A DNA stretch of 64,000 nucleotides from Gavia stellata (taxonomy: Eukaryota > Chordata > Aves > Gaviiformes > Gaviidae), in the NCBI RefSeq assembly GCF_030936135.1, contig NC_082633.1:186001-250000 (forward strand), in the 5' to 3' direction. The notes beneath the pieces are model-generated. The model was not told where the DNA came from and did not search any database. It saw nothing but the letters and a program-made list of their open reading frames with translations. Below, one piece after another: positions 48,601 through 60,400 of this stretch. Numbering within the stretch: position 1 is the first letter of the stretch; each line of letters opens with the position of its first letter. The position numbers and the translations under genes are program-made.

Positions 48601-50247
48601 GCTGTAATTCTAATGTCTTTCTCACAAATGTTTTCTCATTTTTGCCTTGAGTTTTTACATCACTCATTTATGCTATTCCTTTTCAGCGAAGACCAAACGC
48701 AAAAAACGCTATGGTAAGAAAACACATTTTATGTAAATCTGACATTCTTGCCAAGTTTAGAAACAATAAGACAAATCTTCAGATTAGTATGTCTATGTTA
48801 TTCCTGGATTTAAAGCCAAGTAATATAATGAAATAGCAACCTATGGAGAGGAATAGTCTCCTATGCTTGGGGGCTGTCCTATTTTGAAAAATGGGAACAA
48901 AAAAGGGAAAGCAAGCAGATGTTAATGACTGGAGTATCTTTCTCTTTCAGGTCGACTGAAAGCAGAGCTGGGTAAGTGATTTAAAAATGCTGGCAATTAG
49001 AAGGAATGAAAAATGCTAATGGGTTAAGAGGAGGAAAGTCATCCCTGATGCAGAATCACAGTGAGGACAGGAATTGCACACTAGTAGCCTTAGTATTTCA
49101 GGTTGAGAAGTATCTAACTGCTCTATAAAAACATAATACAGTAATGTCCATTCTCTTTCTGCAGATTTCTGGGAAGCCCGGAGCCACGCAGGTAAGTTGT
49201 CAGGACGAAGGGTGTGAAAACACAGTGGCCATCTGTCCAAGCTACCCTGAAATGACAATGCCAGTCAACCCGAAACAACCATGCCATGACGTTAGAGATA
49301 CACGGACAGAGCTGGAGTCATAGGAATGTGCCTGGCTTGGTTAACAGGAAATGAGGCTGGGATGCGGCTGTTGGGAAGACTGAAAAAAGGAGTTGCTGAA
49401 AGGTGTCAAAGTCTGGGGTGGGGTGTGGACACAATTTTGGAGAGGACAGATGGCCCTGTGGAAAAGAGAAAGAGAGATTTATTGTAAAGCGTGTGGACTT
49501 GTGCCCTGAGAAAGGCCATGGCTGTGGCAGCTGCAAGGTGCCTCTCAGTTCATCAGTGATTGCATGCCCTGTTCTGGGGAATGTTTAAATTCTTTCTTGA
49601 ATCGCAGCATGACTGCTTAGACCCTCGAACACTTCAACCCACAGCCCCACGTGGAGAGAGGTCCCTGAGCCACTCTGCTCATCAGATGATTCTCGTTTTC
49701 CCCTTCAGTTCCCATTACTGTGAATCCTGACTGCCACGTCCTGGAGCTGGAGGTGCCAGGGGCTCCAGGTGTGGAGAGCAACGCGTCTGAACCTGCTGGC
49801 CCGAACGCTCCCTCCACAGTCCCTGTCCTGGTGGGGAAGGAAGGGTTTGCAGCTGGGAAACACTACTGGGAGGTGGAGGTGGGCCGGCAGCAGGACTGGG
49901 TGCTGGGGGTGGTGAGGGAGAAAGGGAGGCAGGAGGAGGAAAGGACCCTTCCTGGGAAGCACTACTGGGCTCTGCACAGCTCCCAGGGAGAGATTTTCTC
50001 TAGCGAAGGAGACCGCAGGATTGAGAAGCAGCAGATGAGTTCTTCAGTGATTGGTGTGCTTCTGGACTTGGAGGAAGGGCAAGTGAACTTTTATGAAGCA
50101 GAGCAGATGGGTGTCATGGTGAGAATGCCTCTAAGGCTTGGAAAGGAACCTGCAGAAATGTTTTACCCATTTCTATCCAAAAGGGAAGGGACACTCAGAC
50201 CTCTTATCCGCCCGGTCTTGATTCCTCTTCCATTAAAGCTTCTTTAA
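39533..50247 (+). CDS. Butyrophilin-like gene B (IgV-IgC-TM-stalk-B30.2), 12 coding exons, 507 aa
   Basis: Coding exons: 39533-39605, 41633-41983, 43237-43515, 44825-44923, 45323-45349, 46487-46513, 47537-47563, 48036-48062, 48687-48713, 48951-48971, 49165-49191 and 49709-50247. All internal junctions are AG/GT and phase 1, and the sum is 1,524 nt with a single final TAA. The protein has a signal peptide (1-24), V-set domain (25-141, Cys48/Cys123, Trp63), C-set domain (142-234), TM exon (235-267), stalk (268-328) and B30.2 (329-507). It is a butyrophilin-type membrane receptor, paralogous to gene A and divergently oriented. The Ig, TM and stalk exons differ clearly from gene A while B30.2 is identical, which suggests gene conversion of the 3' end. 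An immune-ligand function is inferred from family. Confidence 0.88.
40300..40460 (+). pseudogene. Relic BTN-like exon ends inside gene B intron 1
   Basis: Sequence around 40,300-40,335 (GTGGAGGTGCCAGGTCAGTG) resembles the 3' end and donor of the gene B V exon at 41,972-41,990. Sequence at 40,388-40,455 (TTTGCTTTT.GTCCT then GATGATTAGGAAGC) resembles the leader just 5' of gene B exon 1 at 39,490-39,535, but without the ATG. Together they look like remnants of a collapsed extra gene copy or of a local duplication. No coding potential is left. Confidence 0.45.
41633..41983 (+). CDS. Gene B exon 2: V-set Ig domain
   Basis: A 351-nt phase 1-1 exon after TTTACACAG and before GTCAGT. It contains LPCH, VQWIF, DETYQGR and SDKGSYTC. 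Potential N-glycosylation sequons are NSS at residue 33, NMS at residue 105 and NDT near residue 128. It is two codons shorter than the gene A V exon. The intervening loops differ strongly between the genes while the framework is kept. Confidence 0.93.
43237..43515 (+). CDS. Gene B exon 3: C-set Ig domain
   Basis: A 279-nt phase 1-1 exon after TTAGCTAAAG. It encodes GLTCHASGWFPKPEVIW and EVSCRIVNN, the butyrophilin IgC pattern, ending ESRVLISG as in gene A. Confidence 0.93.
44825..44923 (+). CDS. Gene B exon 4: transmembrane segment
   Basis: A 99-nt phase 1-1 exon with TTTACAG acceptor and GTAAGT donor. It encodes DIFFPSISKW, then an uninterrupted hydrophobic run to STVF, then SKLR as the cytoplasmic stop-transfer. 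Confidence 0.92.
45323..49191 (+). CDS. Gene B stalk micro-exons (five of 27 nt, one of 21 nt, one of 27 nt)
   Basis: Seven phase 1-1 exons: 45323-45349, 46487-46513, 47537-47563, 48036-48062, 48687-48713, 48951-48971 and 49165-49191. Each follows a pyrimidine-rich AG and precedes GTAAG/GTAAA. The 48,687 exon (AKTKRKKRY) is strongly basic and has no counterpart in gene A, so the tail is nine residues longer. The final exon, encoding DFWEARSHA, is identical in both genes and marks the inner limit of arm homogenisation. Confidence 0.84.
45838..45912 (-). mobile_element. Short CR1 3' end fragment in a gene B intron
   Basis: CATAGAATGATAGAATGGTTTGG... with GGAAGGGACCTTTAAAGATCATCCAG is the reverse complement of a CR1 3' terminus. 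Only about 75 bp is recognisable. Confidence 0.75.
47645..47670 (+). repeat. (TTTG)n microsatellite
   Basis: TTTTGTTTGTTTGTTTGTTTG in a gene B intron. Confidence 0.85.
48323..48425 (-). mobile_element. Short CR1 3' end fragment in a gene B intron
   Basis: TTCATAGAATCGTTTAGG followed by AAGGTCATCGAGTCCAACC is a CR1 3' terminus on the minus strand, with about 100 bp retained. It lies between the 48,036 and 48,687 micro-exons. Confidence 0.75.
49709..50247 (+). CDS. Gene B last exon: B30.2 (PRY-SPRY) domain
   Basis: A 539-nt coding part after CCCCTTCAG, ending in TAA. It encodes 179 residues, identical in sequence to the gene A B30.2 domain, with [25 protein letters not shown] and the C-terminal proline/leucine-rich end. 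The domain is complete. Confidence 0.95.
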
Positions 50248-50664
50248 ATAGGACTGTGAGATCTAATGGATTAGGGAAAGACAGTTCAGTTTGAAAGAAG
50301 AAGGGAAAAGTTAAACCTCAGGCATCAGTAATGTAAAATTAAATAAGAATAAACCTGAGGCTGAAACAGGAAAAATAAAATCAAGAAAGGAAAAAAGAGT
50401 CAGCTAGTTGAAAGAAGATTGGGATCAGGTTCAGAAAACCCTAGGCAGGAGTCTGAGTTCCCATTACAGGTCATGAAAATCTTATCAGTACAACAATGGT
50501 TTCAGTTGCTTGAGGACAGAATTGTAATTTAGGTGATGTTCTATAGCTTGTCTTTCCTTTTTCTCTAGGCAACATGACTTGTACTCCATTGTATTTATAT
50601 TAGGTTGAAAGCCATCCCTAAAGTTAGGCAAGCCAAATTCTACCATTCTTGTATCAAGAAATGA

Positions 50665-50670
50665 AATAAA
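50665..50670 (+). promoter_or_regulatory. Candidate polyadenylation signal of gene B
   Basis: AATAAA about 420 nt after the stop, followed by a T-rich stretch. It mirrors the signal of gene A. A nearer AATAAA is at 50,348-50,353. Confidence 0.45.
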
Positions 50671-50829
50671 TGTATTTTGAAGGAAAAGAACACTGTTTTG
50701 AAAACTTTTCTTTTAAACTTTAAGCTTATTGGAAAATGTGTGGTAGGAAAGAGTTTAAAGAGAAGTTGTGTTTTCCAAGAATGCTAATATTTGGCAGGGT
50801 ATTGAGCATACCTCAGTTCTCGGCATTAC

Positions 50830-51659
50830 TGTGGTGGGTTGACCTTGGCTCCCAGCCAAGAACCAGCACTGATGCTCGCTCCCTCCTCCTCCATCAGGAC
50901 AGGGGGAGCAAACAGGAGGAACTGGAGGGAGAAAATTCATGGGTCAAACTAAAGACCAATAAATCACTGACCAATTGCTGTCATGGGCAGAAGAGATTAG
51001 ACTTGGGGAATTTAACGTAATTTACTGCCAATTGGCAGAAATATTCATCACTCGTTTGAGTATGGGGAAACAACTAAGATGACAAACATTTCAATCACTT
51101 TGCACTGTTTCCCAGGTCAACTTCACACCCAGGCTCAACTCCACTCCACTCCAGACACCTCTCCCCCCACCTTTCTATCACTAAAAGTTACACTCAGTCT
51201 CTCCAGTGAGGCAACAAGCAGTGCAGGGGACTGGGGTCAGGACATAGTGGCTTCTCTTTGCCACTCCTCCCTTCTCATTCTTTTCCTGTGCTCCATTGTG
51301 GGTCCTCCATGGGCTGCACTCCCTTCAGAGGTGTACCTTCTCCAGTGTGGGCTTATTCACTGATTGCAATCCCTTCAGGGGGTGCAGGCTCATGGAGCAC
51401 CTCCTTCTCCTCTAACCTTCTGTTGTTTCTCAGTCTTTTGTTCCCTCCTCTTTCTGGCATTTTCTGCCCTTTCACAAATACGTTTTTTACCGAGGTGCCA
51501 CGAACTCCTCTGACTGGCTTAGCTTTGGTGTGAGGTGGGTCCATTGTGGAGCTGGCAGGAACTCTGTCCGACACAGGCCAGCCCTGGACCTCTTCCCATA
51601 GAGGCCACCCCTGCAGTCCCTGCCACCCACTACCAAAACCTACACCCAATACAACCACA
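50830..51659 (-). mobile_element. 830-bp solo LTR in the right arm
   Basis: Reverse complement of 16,901-17,730, equal in length, with a handful of substitutions. It lies about 580 bp beyond the gene B stop codon, after its candidate polyadenylation signals. Confidence 0.72.
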
Positions 51660-53907
51660 CCCATGAAACAAACGGAAACAAATTTCTGCATTTGGCCAAG
51701 TCCATATGAAGTTCCTATAGCACCTACAAGGTCAAGCTGGTCCATCAGGAGCTACGAAAAGCAACTGGCTTTGGAAGGATGGGACAGGGAATGTATCAGT
51801 CCTCTTGCAAAAGTACTGAATGTGAAAAGTATCTGGTTTGTTTCCCATGCATGTTCAAGCTGCACTGAGAATACAGATAATTTCCCAAAATAGAAGGGAG
51901 CATAAGAGAAGAGTGACAAGGACCAGTGACTATCTTTGGGCCAGCAACTAACTTTGGGCCAGTACTCTTAAAAATATCCTCATAGCCTTTGGGGATTTGG
52001 TGAACTTCTCTTTAGTGCCCTTCATCTTTGCACCTACCTGGCCTCAGGACCAATTAAAAAACAGATACGTTCAAATATTAACCATTATAATTATGGGAGC
52101 AAAGAGCTTGCTTTCACCTGTGCTCCAAGGACGCGTTTCCCATCTGCGGTGTTCCCTCACCCCATGACTGCCAGCCTTTTCTCCTCCTTCCATCCCTCTG
52201 TGACTCTCTTGCCTTCCTGAGGTAGAGGAACAGCAGCCTGGGGGAGTTTTGCCCGTGATATTTCTTCCCTTCCTTCCTGCCTACAACCTGGTGATGTCAG
52301 CAAGGTCTGCAACTGCTCCATACTTGCTTTCTCTTTTACTGTAGCAGAGAAGTGAAACATCGCACTCTCCGCAAGGCGCAGAGGAAGCAGTAGCATTTTA
52401 TAAGGTAGGAGAACTTGCCTTCTTACCTTGTTATATTTTAGCCTGCTTATTTCTTAGCATATACAACTCTGTATGAAGTTTTCCTGTAGTTTTGCTTAGC
52501 GTACCTGCACAAAGTTCCTTGTGAACCACATGCTCGCTGTAGCTATGGGCTAGTGGGGGAAGTGTCCAGGTTGAGAAAGCAGCCAAATGAAGCTTGCTTA
52601 CTTGAAACCGTCTATTGGAATATCAGACAAATGGTGGGCCCACATTATCCGCGTAGTCTAGGGACAGTACAATACAAAATGCACTGAGAAAAAGGTTATA
52701 GGGGGCAGGAGAAAAACCAAATAGCTTCAGAATCTATCCGGCATACCCATTTCAGTTAACTATCCCAGTTATCAGTGAAATCATTTACAGTTCCTTCCAC
52801 TTTGCTCTGAGATCCTGTGATGTTAGTGTTGAATAAAACTTTGTGACAAGTTTGCAGGGAATTATTCCTGCTATACCCAAGTTCCAAGAGAGTAAAACAA
52901 TAGAAAAAAAACAATCATTCTCCACAAGGCCATTTTCAGTTCTATTTGGCCACTCGGTAAATGCTGGCAGCAATAATGATGTGATGCTGAGGATGGCCAC
53001 CTCACACTGTCCCTTCATGCCAGCTTTCATCCCAATCTTCCCTGCAACTTCAATGGACCAATCCAACCCCCAGCAGGAGGTAGCGAGCGCCAGCAACCAT
53101 TAACAATCACGCATTCATGACGTAAGCTAGTTTAGGAAATGGATCGGGTGGAGATGAAACTGTTCAGGGCTGAAATGGCTGCCTGCAATGTCCTTGACCA
53201 TCTGTGGCAGGGCAAAGGAGAGGGGTGGAGACAGGAGGCTGCCCCACTGGACCTGCTGTGTTGCTCCGAAATGGCACTCCAGGTCCCTCTTGTGGATGCA
53301 GCCATAAAGGCTTGAAAGAATTGCAGGCACCACTAAGCACTTAGCCTTTTACTTGCATCTGTATTAATTATGAGGAAGCACTGGAATGGACAATTATTTT
53401 GGTAGTCTCAGTGAACCTGCTGGGAAAGGAGAATCTCTCTTCCAGCCCAGTTTTTCCTTTCCCTCTGGCTGTAAGCTTGTTTATTCTGCCTTCTTTATTC
53501 TGACAGTTTGCACTGACTGCAAATCACAAACCCATGGACCTTTCCTTACATGCATAAATGCTGTCCACATCATATGGAAGAGAAAGAAGATGGGATTTGC
53601 CGTTTCCCTTGTTGCTCAAACCAGCAAGGGTCTGCCTGTTTCCTTCCTCATGTGCTTCCCTAGGTGAAGTGGTGGGATGTGGACGGATGGGAAACGCAAA
53701 TGTTGGGCTTGCAAGCTGTCGTCTTTCCTACTCCTCAGCTTCCCATGGGGAAGTTGATGGGAGCACCAGCAGGAAGGTTGCTGTGAAAGGAGCAATCCTG
53801 GCTCTGATCCAGGCATGCAGCTCGACTTTCAGGTGCTCAGGGAGCTCTTTTTTCCTACATGCAAGTAAAGAAGGAAAATGATCTAACAAACAATGCTTTT
53901 GTTAAAG
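51660..53907. other. Right arm, region between the solo LTR and the BG-like unit
   Basis: Searched for a signal-peptide exon and a V-set exon (Cys...Trp...DxGxYxC) on the plus strand; none found. An ATG frame at 53,589 (MGFAVSLVAQ...) before a weak GTGAAG donor is leader-like in position only. Confidence 0.4.
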
Positions 53908-53943
53908 GGGCAACAGGACAGTTGAGCAACATGGATGAACAAG
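53908..53943 (+). other. Candidate 36-nt upstream exon of the right BG-like unit
   Basis: This stretch lies between TTGTTAAAG and GTAAGA and is open in phase 1-1 (12 codons, ending NMDEQ). The acceptor has a poor pyrimidine tract. The mirror sequence at 14,617-14,652 has an in-frame TAA, which argues either against the exon or for loss in the left arm. Confidence 0.25.
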
Positions 53944-54410
53944 GTAAGAAACAACACCTGCTTTGAAGAGTAACTAGCACAGTTTTTCAGGCCTCATACC
54001 TCTGATGAGGTGCCTTCTATCACCTGGTTACTTCTCCCCGCCACCATGGTGAAAATCCCCATTCAGAAGAGTTGTGGACATGGCAGAGACCCAAAGGAAG
54101 GGTCTGCTAGAATGAGGGATGCTTCTTCATTGGAAGCCAGGGTTGGTGGTTTCTGTCAATTTTCTTAAGATGTCCCTTGCAAATTCTTGGGCACCCATCC
54201 TGGTGTCTTATCAACTCCATATGAGTTCAGGACAGGCTGTAGGCTTGGCATCCCTTCGGTCAGTACCAGGACTCTTGACCCTTTCCTCTCCTCCCTGATG
54301 AAGCCTGAGGGGAAGGCAGTTGCAGAGCATAAGTGACGTCAAGGCCTAATGACGGAGCGGCACATCTGTGAATACTGTTTCCCCTCACTCATCTTCCTCT
54401 TCTTTTATAG

Positions 54411-54440
54411 GTTCAGAAGTTAGCTGTAACCAGTTCACAG
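54411..54440 (+). CDS. BG-like unit, 30-nt exon before the TM exon (right arm)
   Basis: TCTTTTATAG acceptor, 30 nt, GTAAGT donor, phase 1-1, encoding GSEVSCNQFT. It is perfectly conserved at 14,120-14,149 in the left arm. It may be a juxtamembrane connecting peptide with one free cysteine. Confidence 0.55.
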
Positions 54441-57400
54441 GTAAGTCCATGCTTAAGGTTTATTTGCCATGGCTGGCTCAATGTGCTAGCAGTCAAGGTC
54501 CTGCCTGGGGAGGAAAATAAAGGGTGAGCTCTTGCTTGATCCACCCACTGTGGAGGTCCCTCCAGTACTTCCAGTACCTTGGGCAGACTATTGTCTCTTA
54601 GCCTGGCATTGCTGGATGCTGCAGAGGATCTAGGCATGATAAGAGGAGGCTCCTGGGGTAGCTAAGAAAGGTCAGGCCTGAGATTCTCTGCTGACTGATT
54701 GGCTCAGCCTTTGGCTGAGCACTTTGCTATTACTTGGCCTTGTTGTGCTTTTTTTTGTCCCACTCTATCCTGCCTCCCTTGAAGTGAGCGACTCTGCTGG
54801 GGAAGCTAGGGGATGTAGGATGCAGGGTAAACTACTCAGTGTGGGGTCAAGCAGCCAACTTTGTCCCAGTTTCCAGGGAACCCTGCAGTTGCTTAGCTGG
54901 GTGAAATGTTCTCCCTGGCCCAATGAGCCTAGAGCCTACTTCTTCAACTACCTCTCCTTTCCAGCCATACTGCTCCACTGCACTCAAGCATATATGTGTG
55001 TGTATATATATATCTTTAAATGTACACTTTCAACACTACTCTAGATCACTGGGCAGAGAAGATTACCAACCCAAGTCTATTTTGGGCACTCTCAAAGTCT
55101 TCTTTAGAAAACTTCACATGAAATACACTTTCCGCTGTTATGTTTTCCGCTGTTACGTTTTCCGCATTCATCTTATAAGCTAAAACAAAGCTCATAAGAT
55201 TGTTCTTTCTTTAATCTGAATCATTTGCTGAATAAGAAATGCTGTATATGCCTCTAGTCTCCTGATTTTGGGGGTGCTTTGGGACAAAGACAGCAATTAA
55301 TTAGTACATTCCAAAAAAGAAATTCTGTTAAGCCACCTAAGAGACTGGATGATCCACTTAATTCTACTTCCATGAAATACTAAATACAGTTCTTTTAAAA
55401 AAAACCCGCAGGTTGGTCTCTGTCATCCACTTTACTAACAGTTCTGGCAGTCTTAAGCATCATCTTGAACTTTGTGACGTTCTGGAGTTACTGTAAAATG
55501 AAACTGAAAGGTAAGATATTAGTAGAATCTTCTTGTATTTCTTAGTTCCTTCATCTTAAACAAGAACTCAATGATTAACCACAGTCAGCTAGGCCCACGC
55601 CCTCAAGCATCAAAGCCATCCACGTCAGACATGACAAAAGACTGACAGGAGCCTCGTGCCCTTCTGGAACATGAGCTGGAGGCAAAGTGCAATACTTGAG
55701 GATCTATTTGAGTAAGAGGAACCCATGATAGGAGCCAGACGATGGGCTCCGACACCTCTGCTGTGTAACGTGTCCTCCATTACACTGCTGTGTATGTTGC
55801 TTCCTCTTGCCTCTGACACATCTCCTTTTTCACAAGTATTCTCACTGATGTTTGGGAAACCACCAGTTTTATTTGATTGGCTACATTACAAAACACCTTC
55901 ACTTTCAGTTTTGTACCACAGAAGACACAAGCTCGGCATAAATTCCCTCCAGCACCCAGCCCCTGGTCTATGCTATGAACAGCAAAATTTTCATCTGAAT
56001 TTAAAGGCTGTCCATGCTTTGACATGCATAATCCTTTTCAGTCATTTAGCCCATAACCTACAGCAGCAACTAAACAATCCTCAATTTACTAACACTGGCT
56101 TTTGTGAGTGCAGCCTCAGAAAAAGGAGTCATCCTTTCTGATCTGTTCTGCTTTGTTCTCCCTTCCAGATGACTCTAGCCTTAAGGAAGAAGGGAATATA
56201 TGCTAAACAAATATTTGAAATATTTGTTAAACAAATAAAAGGCAAAGATTGACAAGTAAAACTTATTTCTTTTCAGGTCAAAATTCTGCTGCAGGTAGAA
56301 AGGAAAAAACTATTTGAAATATTTAAACTTAGATGGCACTGAGCTTTAGATGGGAAAGATGCCACTCTGCTGTTCCCAACTATGCTGTTGGACATTTTGG
56401 CATGGCCAGAGTCACTGTGAAATTACTTGGCTCTCACACAGTTCTTCCTCAAGGATGGTGCTTCTCATGCAGCAGAATCACTCTAGCTGAACCATGTTAG
56501 TTCCCAGCTTACGTCTATGTCATATGTCTTCAACCGCCATCCTGCCATTGACTCTGGCCCTCTCGGCAAGAAAACCGCAAGGGATGAGGGGTGTCAGGCC
56601 AGATCTGTAGGCATCAGGAAGTAATGGCCACATGGACACTGCAATAGCAGTTGTGGGGAAGGGAGCTGCATGGTTGCCCAGAGCCCATCTAGGTGCAGGC
56701 TGGGATTGAGAAGACTCTGTCGTGCCACAGGAGTTGTTGGTCAAGTTCTTCCTAGGTGGTAGCTAAGTCTACTTACTTTTCAATTTAAGGTCACAACAAT
56801 CAATATTTTAAAATGCTTTTTGTTTTGCAGCGCACTCCTTGTTAGGTGACGGTAAGTGCTCATTCCTCCTTGCAAATCACCCTCCATAAGTGACTTTAAA
56901 TATGTGGGGGATGTCTGTAAGGAGCTATCACCGTGCCCTAACTTAGAGTGGCTTGTTTTCCATCTTTTTTTGTGGGAGCACAGGGTATTTGTTTATGCAA
57001 AGGAGAGATGTCAAGGTCATTGGTAGGAGTTACTGAAACGGGGGTAAATAGGTCGCGTTGATAGCTAGAAGACATGGTGAATGAGAATCTTTAGGCAGAA
57101 GGGCACCTCCTTAAGACACCCAGAGAATTCATTCAGAGATGTTACGACTACTTCCAGAACATGGAAAGTATTATACTGTTAGTCCCCCAAACTGGGAGCA
57201 AACCTTAACCCTCCCAAGCTGCATTTCCCGGCTAATCCTCCCTGTTAAAGAGCCTGCCCCATGAGCTTCCAAATCCCCATTCCTTTCCTGTCCAACTCCC
57301 CAGAGCATTTCAGCAAGGTGAGGCAAAGACAAAAAAAGAGAGAAGTGAAGGCAAGAAGTAGGCTTTGTTGGTTGACACTCTTCTGTGATATCTCTTTACG

Positions 57401-60400
57401 CCAGCTGAGTGTCCACAGCAGCTACCATTGCATGGCTGGTGGTCACCGGCACCAAGAAAGTTTCCCAAGGAAGGACACAGTGGCCACAAACTAGGGACGA
57501 AATACACTATGTTAATGGGTCCTGCCCGTCAAAGTGGCATTCAACCCTTGCAGCGGGCCTCCCCATGAGGACAACGAATGTCGTGTCCTTGGGCGCCCTG
57601 CAGCAGGTGCCCGTGTTCAGGCAACCCAACTGAGGCCTTCGGGTGTGTCTGGTATCTGCATAAAGGGCTTGCCCTTCACATAAGGTCATGTGGGAAGGAG
57701 GGAAGAGGGAGGGAATGGCAAAGAGAGGGAGGGAAGGAGAGAAAGAAGGAAGGAAATAGGGGTGGGGTGGAGGAATATGCTTTTCAGTGTGGACAGAAGT
57801 CACCTTGTGTGAGGTCTTTTCAGTCCAGTTGGGTGGCCTTGGCTAGTTGCCTTTGTTCTGCTGTGAGCTACCAGCACCCTCCAGGTTGCCAGGGGCAGGG
57901 CTTGGCCTCAGCACACGCTCGCACTAGTCCATGAATGAACTCAAATTCTCGAGAGGATCCCAACTCCAGCAAACACCTTCCCCGGGGCTTCAGGCAATGC
58001 ATCCTCCACCGCCTCCAACTGCCTTTGTCCTCTCCTTTGCAGGAAAACTTCAAGAGGAGATAGGTGAGTGCTGCCTGGTGTGTGGGAGAGTGCTTGTCCC
58101 TAGCGTGCAGGGTGGGATTGGGGAGCGCTCTGTGTCACGGGAACCAGCCCTCCTCCCTGCTAGCCAGCAACAGAGCCTGCAGCTTGCCTCCCTCTCTGCC
58201 CGTTGTCCTCCTTCCCTCACCTGGCACCACTGCTCTGGCACGGCGGCTTCAACAGGAATGCACAGGGGAAGTCTCAGGCTTTGTCAAGGGGTCCCATCCT
58301 TCAAAGTGGGAGTCCCCCCTTGCAGAGGGGAACGTTCCCCATATGCTTAGCCTCACCCTCCCCAGCTCCATTTCAGGGCAATGGCTCCATGCTAAATCAT
58401 CTCCCAAACATACCCATGCTTCTCACCATCTTCTTGGGCAACGCCCTTCCTTGGAGCTATGGGCACCTTCAAGGTGGTTCCCTTCATCTCCTTTGGCCAC
58501 ACAGAAGGTGCCTATGGCATGGCCTGGCAGTCCAGGCACAGCAGCACCTCCACCCTCCCACAAAACTGGGGAGCTCTCTGCTAAAGCCTCTCAGCTTCTC
58601 CCAATCTCTTGTGAACTCAGCAGCCCACAGCTCAGAACTCGATGGAAGGTGTGGCCTTCCCAGCCTCTCTCCATGCATCAGTTGGCCACGCTTCTAGAAG
58701 CTCTTGCAGCATCTTGCCCGGCAGCTGATGAGAAACCATGGTTGGCTCTTGTCCTGCAGAGCCTCTAGGCTCCATGCTGGGCCCGTGCCACCGGGTGCCC
58801 AGTCCTGCAGATCCCTTTCCCCCGGCAACCATCAACTCAGGCAGAGAAAGGCAGACCCAGCCAAACGCCCGTGTCTGGAGCCTAGGTGGGGTCTGAGCCC
58901 GGCAATCTCTCTTTGCTAACTCCTTTACCCTTCCTTTTGTAGACCAGTTGCAAGAGGAGAATGGTAAGTGGTCTCTGCTGTCTGGGGTGTTGCCGTCCCG
59001 GAGGGAGAGGCTCCTTCCAAAAGGGACGTGCTGGTGTCTGTGGGAGAAGGGTCTCTCCATGTGGGCCACAAGCGCGGTGTCCTTGGGCTCCCTGCAGCAG
59101 GTGCCCGTGTTCAGGCAACCCAACTGAGGCCTTCGGGTGTGTCTGGTATCTGCATAAAGGGCTTGCCCTTCACATAAGGTCATGTGGGAAGGAGGGAAGA
59201 GGGAGGGAATGGCAAAGAGAGGGAGGGAAGGAGAGAAGGAAGGAAGGAAATACAGGTGGGGTGGAGGAATATGCTTTTCAGTGTGGACAGAAGTCACCTT
59301 GTGTGAGGTCTTTTCAGTCCGGCTGGGTGGCCTTGGCTAGTTGCCTTTGTTCTGCTGCGAGCTACCGGCACCCTCAAGGTTGCCAGGGGCAGGGCTTGGC
59401 CTCAGCACACGCTCGCACTAGTCCATGAATGCACTCAACTTCTCGAGAGGATCCCAACTCCAGCAAACACCTTCCCTGGGGCTTCAGGCAATGCATCCTC
59501 CACCACCTCCAACTGCCTTTGTCCTCTCCTTTGCAGGAAAACTTCAAGAGCAGATAGGTGAGTGCTGCCTGGTGTGTGGGAGAGTGCTTGTCCCTAGAGT
59601 GCAGGGTGGGATTGGGGAGCGCTCTGTGTCATGGGAACCAGCCCTCCTCCCTGCTAGCCAGCAACAGAGCCTGCAGCTTGCCTCCCTCTCTGCCCGTTGC
59701 CCTCCTTCCCTCACCTGGCACCACTGCTCTGGCACGGCGGCTTCAACACGGGGGCTTCAGGGGGATGACCTGTGCTTTTGTAGTGGATACTGTCCGTCAG
59801 GCCAAAGACTGCTGTGTGCTGGAGAGGATCTCCAAAGTGTTCAGAGGAGTTCGCTGGTTCCCTGGAGAGGCAGGGCAGAGGAGTATCCTTTTGTGGAAGG
59901 GTATCCCTAATGAACCCAGCCCATACTCTTCCCATGCAGAAGAAAACACAAAGACCCTTGAGTGAGCCCTCCCCAAGAACATCCAAGCACCCCCAAAGCC
60001 TGTCTCTGCTAATTGCCTGTGTCTTTCTTTTTCTAGATCAGTTCCATGAGGAAAATGGTAAGTTCTCTTGTCTTCCTGAGAAAACCTCTTCCCAAAAGAG
60101 GCACGGTCCCTGCAAGAGGGAGCCTGTGGTGTCCATGGGCCTCTGCAGAGGGACAGCAGAAGAGCATCCATTCCTCTGAAGGGCATCCCAGGCAAATCCA
60201 AACGTCTTTCCTTTCCTTCCTGTTTTCTTTGTCATTACAGAGCTACTGCAGAGCGAAAAGAGTAAGTGACCTTTCCTTTCCGATGCTTCTGAGAACACAC
60301 TCCGCTGCTGCGATGTCTTTGAAGTACCTACTCAGCTCAGGAAAGCTTCCTGACCCCACCCTGCTGTGCAGGGGAAAATCCTGTAATGTTAAGGAATGCT

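Noticed and set aside
53589-53662. Leader-like ATG frame as a possible BG signal-peptide exon
   Set aside because: The hydrophobic core is broken by QTSKG, the donor GTGAAG is weak, and no Ig exon follows.
58064-58768. 234-codon open frame
   Set aside because: It begins at the last base before a consensus donor and reads through GC-rich intron. Copies in the other units are truncated at different places.
58632-59297. 221-codon minus-strand frame, also at 61,053-61,646
   Set aside because: Antisense to the BG-like unit, repeat-borne, and includes the microsatellite. No family features.
59940-59961. Possible extra exon between CATGCAG and GTGAGC
   Set aside because: It is 22 nt, which breaks phase, and the mirror sequence has a different length.
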